DNA of 64,000 bases from the NCBI GenBank assembly GCA_036489755.1, contig DASXFD010000083.1, positions 134,347 to 198,346 of the forward strand, in the 5' to 3' direction. Within the stretch, counting starts at the first letter, position 1. Each line of letters starts with the position of its first letter. Positions 32,365-41,400 of the stretch are shown here, in pieces. Made by a program: the position numbers and the translations under genes. The notes below the pieces were generated by a model. It was not told the origin of the DNA. It saw only the letters and a list, made by a program, of their open reading frames with translations, and did not search any database. Origin of the DNA: JABFXX01 sp036489755. GTDB taxonomy: Bacteria; Myxococcota_A; Polyangia; Haliangiales; Haliangiaceae.

Positions 32365-34307
32365 TGGCCAAGCGGCCCGCCGACGACGACGCCCAGTCTT
32401 CCGACATGGAAGCCGGGATGACGACGGCCGAGCGCCGCCGTCGCCGCCGGCGCGGCGGAGGCATTCGCGTGCCGTCCGACAACGTGCCGCGGTCGCGCAC
32501 GCCGACGGCACCGCCGCCGCCGCGTCCCGAAGATCCGGCCCTCGCGATGTCGATCGCGTACAGCTTCACGAACGATGCGTCGGGGCCCGTGCCGCGCCAG
32601 CTCGATACGCGCGCCGACTCGGCGCCGGTGATCGTCGATCCGCAGGCCAACGGCGAGTCGACCGACTTCGAGACGAAGACGCGCGAGATGAGCGCGGTCG
32701 ATCTCGAGGCGCTCGGCCTGGTCGACGCGGCGTCGAGCGGGCCGATGCCGCGCGCGTCGTCGCCGGGCCTCGCGCTGCCGGTGACTGCGGTGAGCCCGAG
32801 CGCGCTGCCGTCGGTGATCGTGCGCCCGCCGTCGAACGACGGTGACGTCGACGTCGTGATCGACGAGCAGCCGTCGGAGCCGAACCGGCGCGCGCCGCGC
32901 CAGAGCGACGTGCCCGAGGCGCTCTCCGATGGCGAGAAGCGGCGACTGCAAACGGTCGCGCTCTCCGAGGAGGACCTCGAAGAGGTGCGCGCGAGCACCG
33001 CACCTGTGGTGGCGCGGCCGAAGCCGGCGTCGTCGCCGCCGCCGCTCAAGCCGTCGACGAAGCCGCCGCCGCTCGCGAGCAGTAACCCGCGCCAAGCGAC
33101 CGGTGAGGTCCGCACCGTCGCCGCGACGCCGCCGCACCCCGTGCCCGTCGCGTCGAACGACTCGTCGAAGACGCAGCAGCTGCAGGCCGTCGACATCGAG
33201 GTGATCTCGCAGAGCACGCAGATGGAGCAGGGCTCGGCGCCCGAGATCGATCTCAGCGAGCTCGCGATCCGCGCCGAGAGCTCGGGCGAGATCGAGGTCG
33301 ACGTCGAGGACGCGCCGAAAGCGGAGGCGAAACCCGAAGAACCGGCCGCGAAGCCGCCGCGCGCGGCGACCGCACCGCCGGTGCCGATCGTGGCGCCGGG
33401 TGCGGATCGGTCGATCGCCCCTCGGGCCGGCGCGATCGAGCCTCACGCACCACCGCCACCGCCGCCGGCGGCCGCGAAGCTGCCGCCCACGCCACCGCCG
33501 ACGTTCAAGAAGCCGTCGACCGTCGTCGCCGAAAAGTCGGCACCCGCGCGCGGCAAGCCGTGGTTCGTCGATTTGTTCGACGAGGACTACCTGCGCACGC
33601 TGCCGTTCCTCACGCCGCAGGCCACGCAAGCCGAGGCCGAGTTCGTGATCGATACGCTGTCGCTCACGCCGGGCGCGCAGGTGCTCGACGTGGGCTGCGG
33701 CTACGGCCGCCACGCGATGGAGCTCGCCGCGCGCGGCTTCCACGTCGTCGGTCTCGACCTATCGACGTCGCTGCTGTTGCGCGGCGGCGAAGAAGCCTCG
33801 CGCCGCGGCCTCACGATCAACTTCGTGCGCGGCGACATGCGCGAGCTCGACTTCGAGAGCCAGTTCGACGGCGCGTACTGCTTGTTCTCGACGTTCGGCT
33901 ACTTCGACGACGAGACGAACAAGAAGGCGCTCCAAAACGTCGCACACGCTCTCAAGCCGAACGGCAGGGTCGTGATCGAGATCCTGAACCGCGACTACCT
34001 GATCGCCGACCTGCCCACGCGCGTGTGGTGGGAGGGTGAAGGATGTGTCGTTCTCGAAGAAGTCGAGCTCAATTACTTCTCGTCGCGGATCCAAGTGAAT
34101 CGCTCGGTCGTATTCGACGACGGACGCCAGCTCGAGCAGGAGATCTCGGTCCGGGCATACTCACTGCATGAAGTCGGCAAATTGATGCATGCGGCAGGGT
34201 TCCGCGTACTCGAGGTCTCGGGCGGTTATCAGACGCGCGGTCGTTTTTTCGGAAACCAATCGCGCCACATCATTGTCCTCGCAGAGAAGAAGGAAACGAC
34301 TTCTTAA
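32364..34307 (+). CDS. SAM-dependent methyltransferase with a very long disordered N-terminal region
   Basis: 647 residues. The first about 390 are low complexity: an Arg-rich patch (RRRRRRRGGG near 27), then Pro, Ala, Glu and Ser with several repeated short acidic motifs of the form (A/T)(V/Q)xLQAVD, SAVDLEAL, TVALSEEDLEE and AVDIEVIS, which look like spaced interaction peptides. The class I methyltransferase domain begins near 405; motif I is VLDVGCGYGRH (about 440), motif post-I VVGLDLS, then VRGDMRELDF and a C-terminal barrel-closing strand set (IIVLAEK). GTG start overlaps the psd stop. Target is unknown; methylation of a lipid or small molecule is possible given psd, but only inference. 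Confidence 0.85.
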   Translation: MAKRPADDDAQSSDMEAGMTTAERRRRRRRGGGIRVPSDNVPRSRTPTAPPPPRPEDPALAMSIAYSFTNDASGPVPRQLDTRADSAPVIVDPQANGESTDFETKTREMSAVDLEALGLVDAASSGPMPRASSPGLALPVTAVSPSALPSVIVRPPSNDGDVDVVIDEQPSEPNRRAPRQSDVPEALSDGEKRRLQTVALSEEDLEEVRASTAPVVARPKPASSPPPLKPSTKPPPLASSNPRQATGEVRTVAATPPHPVPVASNDSSKTQQLQAVDIEVISQSTQMEQGSAPEIDLSELAIRAESSGEIEVDVEDAPKAEAKPEEPAAKPPRAATAPPVPIVAPGADRSIAPRAGAIEPHAPPPPPPAAAKLPPTPPPTFKKPSTVVAEKSAPARGKPWFVDLFDEDYLRTLPFLTPQATQAEAEFVIDTLSLTPGAQVLDVGCGYGRHAMELAARGFHVVGLDLSTSLLLRGGEEASRRGLTINFVRGDMRELDFESQFDGAYCLFSTFGYFDDETNKKALQNVAHALKPNGRVVIEILNRDYLIADLPTRVWWEGEGCVVLEEVELNYFSSRIQVNRSVVFDDGRQLEQEISVRAYSLHEVGKLMHAAGFRVLEVSGGYQTRGRFFGNQSRHIIVLAEKKETTS

Positions 34308-34422
34308 AGCGCCGCGCTGCTCGTCGGAACGTTGCCAATTTGGCGCGGAATAACTGAGGGTTGCCGGGGGTCATTTCTGCCGGCGCGCGGCCAAAACATT
34401 CGGGCCGCTCGCGCGTCTATTC

Positions 34423-34428
34423 GAGGAG
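34423..34428 (+). promoter_or_regulatory. Shine-Dalgarno of sigma factor gene
   Basis: GAGGAG three bases before ATG 34432, on a transcript with at least a short leader. It supports that start over others in the frame. Confidence 0.6.
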
Positions 34429-34431
34429 CCC

Positions 34432-35763
34432 ATGCCAGTCATCGCGCCGAAGGTTTCGCCGTTTCCGTCTCGTTCGCCCGCCAAGCAACGTATCGCGCGC
34501 GTCGCCGCAAAACGCCCGCGACGAGAGCGCGACGAGCCCGTCAAGCGCAACGACGATGAAGAAGAGGAGACCGAGGCCGCACCGGAATCCGCATCGCGGC
34601 CCGATAGCGGCACGTACCTGTCGATGTACTTCCGCGACATGGCGCTGCTCGACGTGCTGCGTCCCGAGGAAGAATTCACGTCGGCGCGCGAGATCGAGGC
34701 GCTCGAGATCATGCTGTGGGAATCGGTGCTCTCGCATCCGCCCGTGATCGAGCGCTTGCTCGACGCGGTCGCGACGGTGCCGGATTACACCGCGCCCGTC
34801 GAGGTCAAGACGCTGCGCCGGCTGTGCGGCGGTCGCGACGCGAAGGCGACGGCGCGCCAGGCGGCACGCACGGCCCGCAAGCTGCGCGCGAGCGACACCG
34901 ATCACCTGTTCATCGACGCCGTGCTCGTCGCGGTCGATCACATCACGCTCGGCATCGGCGTGCGCGGCGACGATTCGCGCGCGGGCAAGTCGAAGCTGTT
35001 CGCCGAGTGGCTGCGCCGCGTCCACTCCGCGAATCGCGCCGCGAACGACGCGCGCAACGACTTCGTGAAGGCGAACCTGCGGCTCGTCGTCAGCATCGCG
35101 CGCCGCTTCAACCACGGCCGCATGGCGCTCGCCGATCTCATCCAGGAAGGCAACCTCGGCCTGCTCAAGGCCGTCGAGCGCTACGACTATCGCCGAGGCT
35201 TCCGGTTCTCGACGTATGCGAGCTGGTGGATCCGCCACGCGATCAGTCGCGCGCTCGCCGACAAGGGCCGCGAGGTCCGCTTGCCGGTGCACATGATCGA
35301 CGCGCAGCACCGGCTCGCGAAGGCACGCCGCCAGCTGACCGGCGAGCTCGGCCGCCAGCCGACGAGCGAGGAGCTGGCCAAGGCGACCCAGATGCCCTTG
35401 GACAAGGTCGAGAAAATGCGGAGCTGGCTGCTCGAGCAGTCGATCTCGATCGACAAGCCCGTCGGCGACGACGAGGGCCGCGTGCTCGGCGAGGTCCTCG
35501 AGGATCCCGATCGCGAAGAGGTCTCACCGACGGGCGAGCTCGAGTGGGAGGCGCTCACGACCGAGGTCCGCGAGCTGCTCGGCGAATTGCGCCCGATCGA
35601 GGCCGATATCCTCCGCCAGCGCTTCGGCTTGGGCACCGAGCAGGAGCTCACGCTCAAGGAAATCGGCGACAAGTACAACCTGTCGCGCGAACGCATCCGT
35701 CAGCTCCAGGAGCAGGCGCTCGGCAAGATGCGCCGCGCGCTGGTTCGCCGCGACATGATGTAA
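34432..35763 (+). CDS. RNA polymerase sigma factor, sigma-70 family group 2/3-like
   Basis: 443 residues. A basic, disordered N-terminus (1-60) is followed by a region 1.2-like DSGTYLSMYFRDMALL segment, then a helical non-conserved region. Region 2 runs about 212-285 (NLRLVVSIARRFNHGRMALADLIQEGNLGLLKAVERYDYRRGFRFSTYASWWIRHAI), with the tryptophan pair for -10 melting. Region 3 follows (LADKGREVRLPVHM), and region 4 near 395-435 has the helix-turn-helix LTLKEIGDKYNLSRERIRQLQEQAL. It is close to the RpoD/RpoS class but with a reduced region 1.1 and shortened spacer, so probably an alternative primary-like sigma. No anti-sigma gene adjoins. Confidence 0.9.
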   Translation: MPVIAPKVSPFPSRSPAKQRIARVAAKRPRRERDEPVKRNDDEEEETEAAPESASRPDSGTYLSMYFRDMALLDVLRPEEEFTSAREIEALEIMLWESVLSHPPVIERLLDAVATVPDYTAPVEVKTLRRLCGGRDAKATARQAARTARKLRASDTDHLFIDAVLVAVDHITLGIGVRGDDSRAGKSKLFAEWLRRVHSANRAANDARNDFVKANLRLVVSIARRFNHGRMALADLIQEGNLGLLKAVERYDYRRGFRFSTYASWWIRHAISRALADKGREVRLPVHMIDAQHRLAKARRQLTGELGRQPTSEELAKATQMPLDKVEKMRSWLLEQSISIDKPVGDDEGRVLGEVLEDPDREEVSPTGELEWEALTTEVRELLGELRPIEADILRQRFGLGTEQELTLKEIGDKYNLSRERIRQLQEQALGKMRRALVRRDMM

Positions 35764-35770
35764 GTGCTAG

Positions 35771-35799
35771 TTGCCCTCGGGAGACGGCCTTAGTACCTT
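35771..35799 (+). promoter_or_regulatory. Putative promoter, leaderless IPT lipoprotein gene
   Basis: -35 TTGCCC (35771-35776), 17-bp spacer, -10 TACCTT (35794-35799), then only 6 nt to ATG 35806. The predicted start of transcription falls at or next to the A of ATG. There is no Shine-Dalgarno. Confidence 0.5.
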
Positions 35800-35805
35800 T
35801 GCGGC

Positions 35806-36204
35806 ATGAAGCGTCCGCGGCCCCTGATCCTGCTCGCCATCGTCGTCGCGCTGGCCGCCTGCGGCGGCAACGACACGAAGCTCAAGGTCACGGGGCTCGA
35901 GCCCGACACGGGCGACGTCGACGGCGGCACCTACGTCCGCATCAAGGGCAATCGGTTCATCGCCGACGGTGCGCGCAACGCGAAGGTCTACTTCGGGTCG
36001 CGCCAGGGCACGGTGGTTCGCTTCGCGAGCGATAGCGAGCTGATCGTCGAGGCACCCGGCGGCAAGCCCGACGAGGTTGTCGACGTGCTCATCATCTTCG
36101 AGCCGGGCGGCGAGCTGAAGATTCCGCACGGCTTCACCTTCGTCGACAAGGCGCAGAGCCAGCAGATGAAGATCGACGATCTGGATACGAAAAAGGCGAA
36201 GTAG
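35806..36204 (+). CDS. Small IPT/TIG-domain lipoprotein
   Basis: 132 residues. Signal peptide and lipobox ILLAIVVALAAC (Cys19). The body is one immunoglobulin-like IPT/TIG domain: LKVTGLEPDTGDVDGGTYVRIKGNRFI, KVYFGSRQG, LIVEAPGG and VDVLIIFEPGGE. The tail is short and lysine-rich. Such lipoproteins are exported surface or periplasmic proteins of unknown role. It ends 4 bp from the convergent FHA operon. Confidence 0.85.
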   Translation: MKRPRPLILLAIVVALAACGGNDTKLKVTGLEPDTGDVDGGTYVRIKGNRFIADGARNAKVYFGSRQGTVVRFASDSELIVEAPGGKPDEVVDVLIIFEPGGELKIPHGFTFVDKAQSQQMKIDDLDTKKAK

Positions 36205-36208
36205 CCGC

Positions 36209-37393
36209 TTACGCGAGGTTCAAGCGGAACAGCTGCTGGCCGAGCAGCACGAACGAGTCGTGACCGACGGCGCGCTCGCCGTTGACCTTCACGAACGTGC
36301 CGTTCGAGCTGCCGAGATCGGCGAGGTACACGCGGCCGTCGCGTAGCGTGACGCGCGCGTGCAGGCCCGAGACGTAGCCGTCGTCGGGGAAGTTGATCTC
36401 ACCGCGCTCGCGGCCGAGCGTGACGCTCTCGCCGAGGAGCGGGAACGCAGCGCCGGTGATGTCACGGCCGATGATCACCGTGAGCTTGCCCCAGAAGCCC
36501 GGGTTCGGGCTGCCCATGAGCTCCGTGCCGTCGGCGGTCGGCTCCGGCGTCGGGATGATCTCGTAGCGCAGCAGCTCCTGGCCGATGCGGATGATCTGGC
36601 CGGACTGCAGCTCCTCTTCGCCGGTCATCTTCACGAACACGCCGTTCAAGCTCTCGAGGTCGCGGACGACCCCGTTCGGCGCGCGGAGGTCGAGCATCGC
36701 GTGCACCGGCGACAGATAGCCGTCGTTCTCGAACACCGGGCCGAAGCTGCGGCCGAGCTTGTTCTCGCCGGGACGCAGCTCGTGCGTGCCGCCTTCAGAG
36801 CCGTCGGGCCGGATCAGCGTCATCGACAGCCGCGCGCGCTGCGGCGCAGCGACGGGCGTCGCCGGCTGCTGCATCGGCATCGGGTTCGGCGCCGAGCCTT
36901 CGTCCATGCGGAAGCCGCACGACCCGCAGAAGCGGAACGATGGCGGCACGTCGCTGCCGCACGACGGGCAGCGACGCATCGTCGGCGCGGCGACCGGCTG
37001 TTGCGGCGCGAAGCCGGGCGAGAAGCCGGGCACACCGGGCGGCGGTCCCATCGGCTGCGGCTGCGGCGCCATCGGTTGCGGCATGCCGCCGCCCATGTTG
37101 TTGCCGAGGTTCATGCCGGTCGAGCCGAGCGGCCCGGAGGGCGGCATACCGGGCATCGGCTGCGGCCGCATCGGCCCGCTGGGCTGCGGAATCTGCGACG
37201 ACGACCCGCGCATCGGGGCGCCGGCGAGCGGCGCGCTCGGCAGCGGCGCCGCTTGCGACGGATCGGCCATCATCGTCTTCATCATCGCCACGTCACCGCC
37301 GGCGGGCTTGGCCGCCGTCAGCTCGGCCCCGCATCCGAGGCAGAACTTGTAGTGGTCCTGATTCTCTTTCCCGCAACGATTGCAGACGGTCAT
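36209..37393 (-). CDS. Double zinc-ribbon, double FHA-domain protein (second paralogue)
   Basis: 394 residues. The N-terminal zinc ribbon is CNRCGKENQDHYKFCLGCG (4-22). Then a Met/Pro/Gly-rich linker leads to a second ribbon, CPSCGSDVPPSFRFCGSCG. FHA 1 (about 195-285) has LGRS and SPVHAMLDLRA and the SLNGVFV turn; FHA 2 (about 300-392) has LGRERGEI, SGLHARV and SSNGTFV, the full phospho-Thr pocket signature. ATG follows a plain GGAG. Same order of domains as the upstream gene, but a longer linker. It probably binds phosphothreonine proteins made by kinases such as the one at 27654. Confidence 0.88.
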   Translation of the reverse strand: MTVCNRCGKENQDHYKFCLGCGAELTAAKPAGGDVAMMKTMMADPSQAAPLPSAPLAGAPMRGSSSQIPQPSGPMRPQPMPGMPPSGPLGSTGMNLGNNMGGGMPQPMAPQPQPMGPPPGVPGFSPGFAPQQPVAAPTMRRCPSCGSDVPPSFRFCGSCGFRMDEGSAPNPMPMQQPATPVAAPQRARLSMTLIRPDGSEGGTHELRPGENKLGRSFGPVFENDGYLSPVHAMLDLRAPNGVVRDLESLNGVFVKMTGEEELQSGQIIRIGQELLRYEIIPTPEPTADGTELMGSPNPGFWGKLTVIIGRDITGAAFPLLGESVTLGRERGEINFPDDGYVSGLHARVTLRDGRVYLADLGSSNGTFVKVNGERAVGHDSFVLLGQQLFRLNLA

Positions 37394-37407
37394 AGTGGCT
37401 CCGTGCT

Positions 37408-38424
37408 TCAGACGATTTCGACGCGAAGTAGCTGCTGCCCGAGGAAGACGTAGTCGCCGTGCCGCAACGGATGATCGCCGGTGATCCGGACGAACGTCCC
37501 GTTGCGCGACCCGAGATCGGTAACCGATAGCACGCCGCCGTCGATCCGGACCTGCGCGTGGCGGCCCGAGATGAACGGGTCGTCGGGAAAGTTGATATCG
37601 TTCGCCTCGCGGCCGACCGACACGCTCGTGGCGTCGGGGCGGAACACGATGCCCGTCGAGCCGCCGCGCAGCTGCTGGACGATCTCGACCGTCGCGCTGC
37701 GCATCATGCTCGCCGAAAAGTAGGTGCCTTCGTGGTCGGGCAGGTCGTCGGGCAGCTTCGCGAGGTTGACGAGCAGCACCTGCTCGCCGACGAGGATCGT
37801 CGTGCCGCTCGGCACTTTCACCGTGTCGGTCATGCGCACGTAGACGCCGTTGAGCGAGCCCTCGTCGCGCACGACGAGCTGATTGTTGAAGTAGCGAAAG
37901 TTGGCGTGGATCGGCGACAGGAACGAGTCGTCCGGAAACGAGATCGGACACTCGCCTCGGCCGGCGAGGTGATCGGTGCCGGCGAGCGTGAACGAGACGC
38001 CGTCCTCGCCGTCGCCGCGGATCAGCGTGAGCTTCGCGCGCGCGGCCTGCAGCGCACCGCCGAAAAACAGCGTGCTGCGCCCGGGCTTCTGTGCCGCGGC
38101 CGGCGCCTGGCGCGGCCCGACGCGCGTCTGGATGCCTTCGAAGTCCTGCGGCGGCGGCGCGGCGGCGGGCGCCTTGGTGCCGCACGATGGGCAGAACTTG
38201 AGGTTCGGCGGGATGCTCGTGCTGCACTTCGTGCACGTGACGCCGACCGTGCCCGGCGTGGTTCGTTGCTCGAAGCCGTTCTGTGCCTGCGGTTGGTTCG
38301 GCGGCTGATTGCTGCGACGACGCGGGCGCGGGTCGAGGGCGACCGGCTGCCCACAACGCGCACACTGCGGTACTCCGATCGGAGTCAACGCGCTGCACGC
38401 GTCGCACACAAGGCCGACGTCCAT
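37408..38424 (-). CDS. Double zinc-ribbon, double FHA-domain protein (first paralogue)
   Basis: 338 residues. Ribbons CDACSALTPIGVPQCARCG (7-25) and CTKCSTSIPPNLKFCPSCG (63-81). FHA 1 has GRGECPI, SPIHANFRYF and SLNGVYV; FHA 2 has VGREANDI, SGRHAQVRIDG and SRNGTFVRI. FHA 1 lacks the classic Arg of the loop (SPIH) where FHA 2 keeps SGRH, so only the second may be fully competent for phospho-Thr. 14 bp separate it from the downstream paralogue. A strong promoter lies directly before its ATG. Confidence 0.9.
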   Translation of the reverse strand: MDVGLVCDACSALTPIGVPQCARCGQPVALDPRPRRRSNQPPNQPQAQNGFEQRTTPGTVGVTCTKCSTSIPPNLKFCPSCGTKAPAAAPPPQDFEGIQTRVGPRQAPAAAQKPGRSTLFFGGALQAARAKLTLIRGDGEDGVSFTLAGTDHLAGRGECPISFPDDSFLSPIHANFRYFNNQLVVRDEGSLNGVYVRMTDTVKVPSGTTILVGEQVLLVNLAKLPDDLPDHEGTYFSASMMRSATVEIVQQLRGGSTGIVFRPDATSVSVGREANDINFPDDPFISGRHAQVRIDGGVLSVTDLGSRNGTFVRITGDHPLRHGDYVFLGQQLLRVEIV

Positions 38425-38432
38425 TCGGCAGG

Positions 38433-38462
38433 ATTGTAGCGTCCTGCGAAACGGTGCGTCAA
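38433..38462 (-). promoter_or_regulatory. Strong sigma-70-like promoter for tandem FHA operon
   Basis: On the minus strand: -35 TTGACG (38462-38457), 18-bp spacer, -10 TACAAT (38438-38433), then 8 nt to ATG 38424. This is the best consensus promoter in the window; the transcript should be leaderless or nearly so. Confidence 0.6.
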
Positions 38463-38485
38463 AGAAGCCGGGCCACTCAGATCGG

Positions 38486-41400
38486 CTAGTTCTTCAGCTG
38501 CGAGAGCGACCGGGTGGCGGCTTCTTGGACCTGGGGAACGTCGTCGTGGGCCAGCCGGCCGAGGGTGGCGGCCGCTTTGGGCCCGCCGACCTGGCCCAGC
38601 GCGATCGCGACGGCCTCGCGCACGAAGCTCGACGAGTCGCTCGCCGCCTTGACCAGCGCGTCGGCGTCGGCTTTTGCGCCGAGCCGGCCGAGCGCGAGGG
38701 CGGCCGCGCGCCGGTCTTCCCAGCCCGCCGAGGCGAGCGTCTTGGCGAGCGCGCCGACCAGCTCCGGCGGGGCGGTGCCGCGGCGGTGGGCGACGACTGC
38801 AATCGCGTTCATCGCGGCGGCTCGGACCTGCTCGGTCGGGTCGGCGAGTGCCTTGGCGATGTCGGCCGTGGCGGTCGGCGCGTCGAGCTTGGCGGTCACC
38901 GAGATCGCGAGCGCGCGGACCTTGGGATCGTCGTCGCCGAGGTGCGCGGTGATGTCGCCCGCGATCGCGCGCGCGACCGTGGCGAGTGCGGCGGCGGCTT
39001 TGGGGTCGCTCGCCGGCGGCGTGAGGGCGCCGAGCGCGAGCTGGTCGGGCGCCGCGTCGAGATCGGCAAGCACCGACACCACGACGTCGCGGTGCTCGCC
39101 GAGCGCCTGCGCGAGCCCGGCCGCGATGTCCGTCGCGTGGTCGGTGACGAGCTTGCCGACGGCGGGCGCGTGGGGCAGCGAGCCCGGCAGCGTTGCGATC
39201 TCCGCATCCTTGTCGAACTTGCCGGCATGCATCGGGTACTCGCCGAGATCGGCGATCGGCGCCGGTGCCAGGCCCGCGCCGCTGACGCGCGCGATCGCCC
39301 ACACGAGCTCGTCGGCGGATTGGCCGGCGCGCGCGAAGTACGCACGAAGCAGTGGGCCGAGCGCAGAGCCGGTGCCGAGCTGGCCGAGCGCCCACGCGGC
39401 GAGCCGCTGGGTGTCGCCGCGGTTGTCGTCGAGCTCGGCGAGCAAGATCGGCGTCGCCGCCGCGATCCGGCGCGCGCCGATCGCGTAGGTGCAAGCGGCG
39501 CGCACGGCGTCGAGCCGCGACGGATCCTTGGCCACGCCGATCACGGCCGGCGCGACGCGCGGGTCGTCGATCTGCGCGAGGCCGAGGCACGCGAGCACCT
39601 GGACCGATGTCTGGCGATCGGCGAGCGCCTTGACGAGCGGCGCGACCGCGCGGCGATCTTGCGAGCGCCCGACGGTGAACGTCGCCGCCTCGCGCAGCGC
39701 GACCTCCTGATGATCCATCATCGGCAGGACGTCTTCGGTCACGCCGGGGTCGCCGAGCCGGCCCGCGGCGACGAGCGCATCGACGCGGATGTCGCGATCG
39801 AGCGTCTCGGCGAGCGTGCCGATGTGGCGCTGTTCCTTCGACGGCTCCTGCCGCGCCATGTGGACGAGCGGCGGCGCGGCTCCCTTGTTACCGAGGTAAC
39901 CGAGCACCTCGACGGCCATCCGCTGCTGGCCGACGTTGCGATCGTCGCGCAGCGCCTCGAGCAGCGGGCGCAACCCGTGCGCGCTGATCCGATCGAGCTC
40001 GGCGCGCGCCGCTCGCTTCACCTCGTCGTTGCCGTGGTGGAGGCGCGATGCGAGCAGCGGCACGTAGCGCAGGTACAGGTCGATCAGCTCCTCGCGATAG
40101 ACCGGCTTGTGCGCCATCATGAACGACAGCGGCGACAGCACTTTCTCGAGCTCGCCGAGCGTACCGGTCATCTCTTCGAGATCGATCGCCTGATCGCCGG
40201 CGCGGCGCAGCACTTCCTCGTCGGTGTCGTTGCGCAGGATGTTGCGGTAGAGCTCGGTCGCCTTCATCGGCGTGCCGGTCTGGATGTAGAGCTGCGCGAG
40301 CGCGAACGCGGCCTTCGAGTCGCGCGGATCGAGCTGCACCGTGCGCTCGTACGCCGCGATCGCCTCGGGGAAGCGCTGCATCTCGGCGTAGCGCTCACCG
40401 AGCCCTTCGTAGGCAGTCGGATCGTTCGGGCTCTTCGCGACCGCCTTCTGCTGCCATTCGATCGACTCGGCGTCCTGGCGGCCGTCGCTCTTGATCTCGG
40501 AGATCAGCTTGTAGACCTCGCGCTCGCGGCTCGGCACGTCGTGCGCGAGCTTGAGGAGCAGCGCGACCGCTTCGTCGTACTTGCGCGGCGTGCCCGTGCG
40601 GTACGACTTCACGAGATCGAGGACCAGATCCTGGTCGTCGGGCACCATCGCGACGAGCTTCTCGAGCGTCGCGCGCGGCTCGCCCGCCTTCGTGCGGCCT
40701 GGCCGCCCCCAATACTCGACGAGGAAGTAGCCGGCTTCGGCGGCGATGGGATCGTAGACGGTCTTCTTGTCGGGCCCGGAACCGGTGATCGTGGGCGGGC
40801 GGTTGAAGTCGCGCGTCCAGTCGGCGACCGCGCTCGCTTCTTTGTTCGCCTTGAACAGCACCGTGATGAGGTGCCGGCGCGCGTCGCGACGCGCGAGCCG
40901 ATCGCTCGGCTTGTTGCCGAGCAGCGACAGCACGATCTTCCAGTCGTCGAGCGCCTTGTCGTTTTCCTTCTTCGCCTCGTGGAGGCTCGCGCGACCCTTG
41001 TAGAGCTCGGGGTTCTTGGGATCGAGCTCGATCGCCTTCTGGTAGTTCTTTTCGGCTTCGGTGTAGAAGTTCTGGCCGTGCTCGGCGAGCACCTCGCCGA
41101 GCTTGGCGTAGCTGGCCGCCTTGTTGTTGGCGATGATGCGCTTCCACGTCGCCATCGCGCGCGTCTTGTCGCCCTTCTGGTAGTACTGCTCGCCGAGCGT
41201 GACGAGGTGCGAGATGTCGTCGGGCTCGAGCTTGGCGAGCCGCTCGTACTCGGTGATCGCGAGGTCTTCTTTGTTGTAGCGCGTGTAGAGATCGGCGATC
41301 GCGCCGAGCACGCTCGGATCCTGCGGGAAGCGCTGCTCGAGGCGCGCGAGCACTTCGAGCGCCTTCTTCTCGTCGTTGCGCCGCCAGTAGCGCTCGGCGA

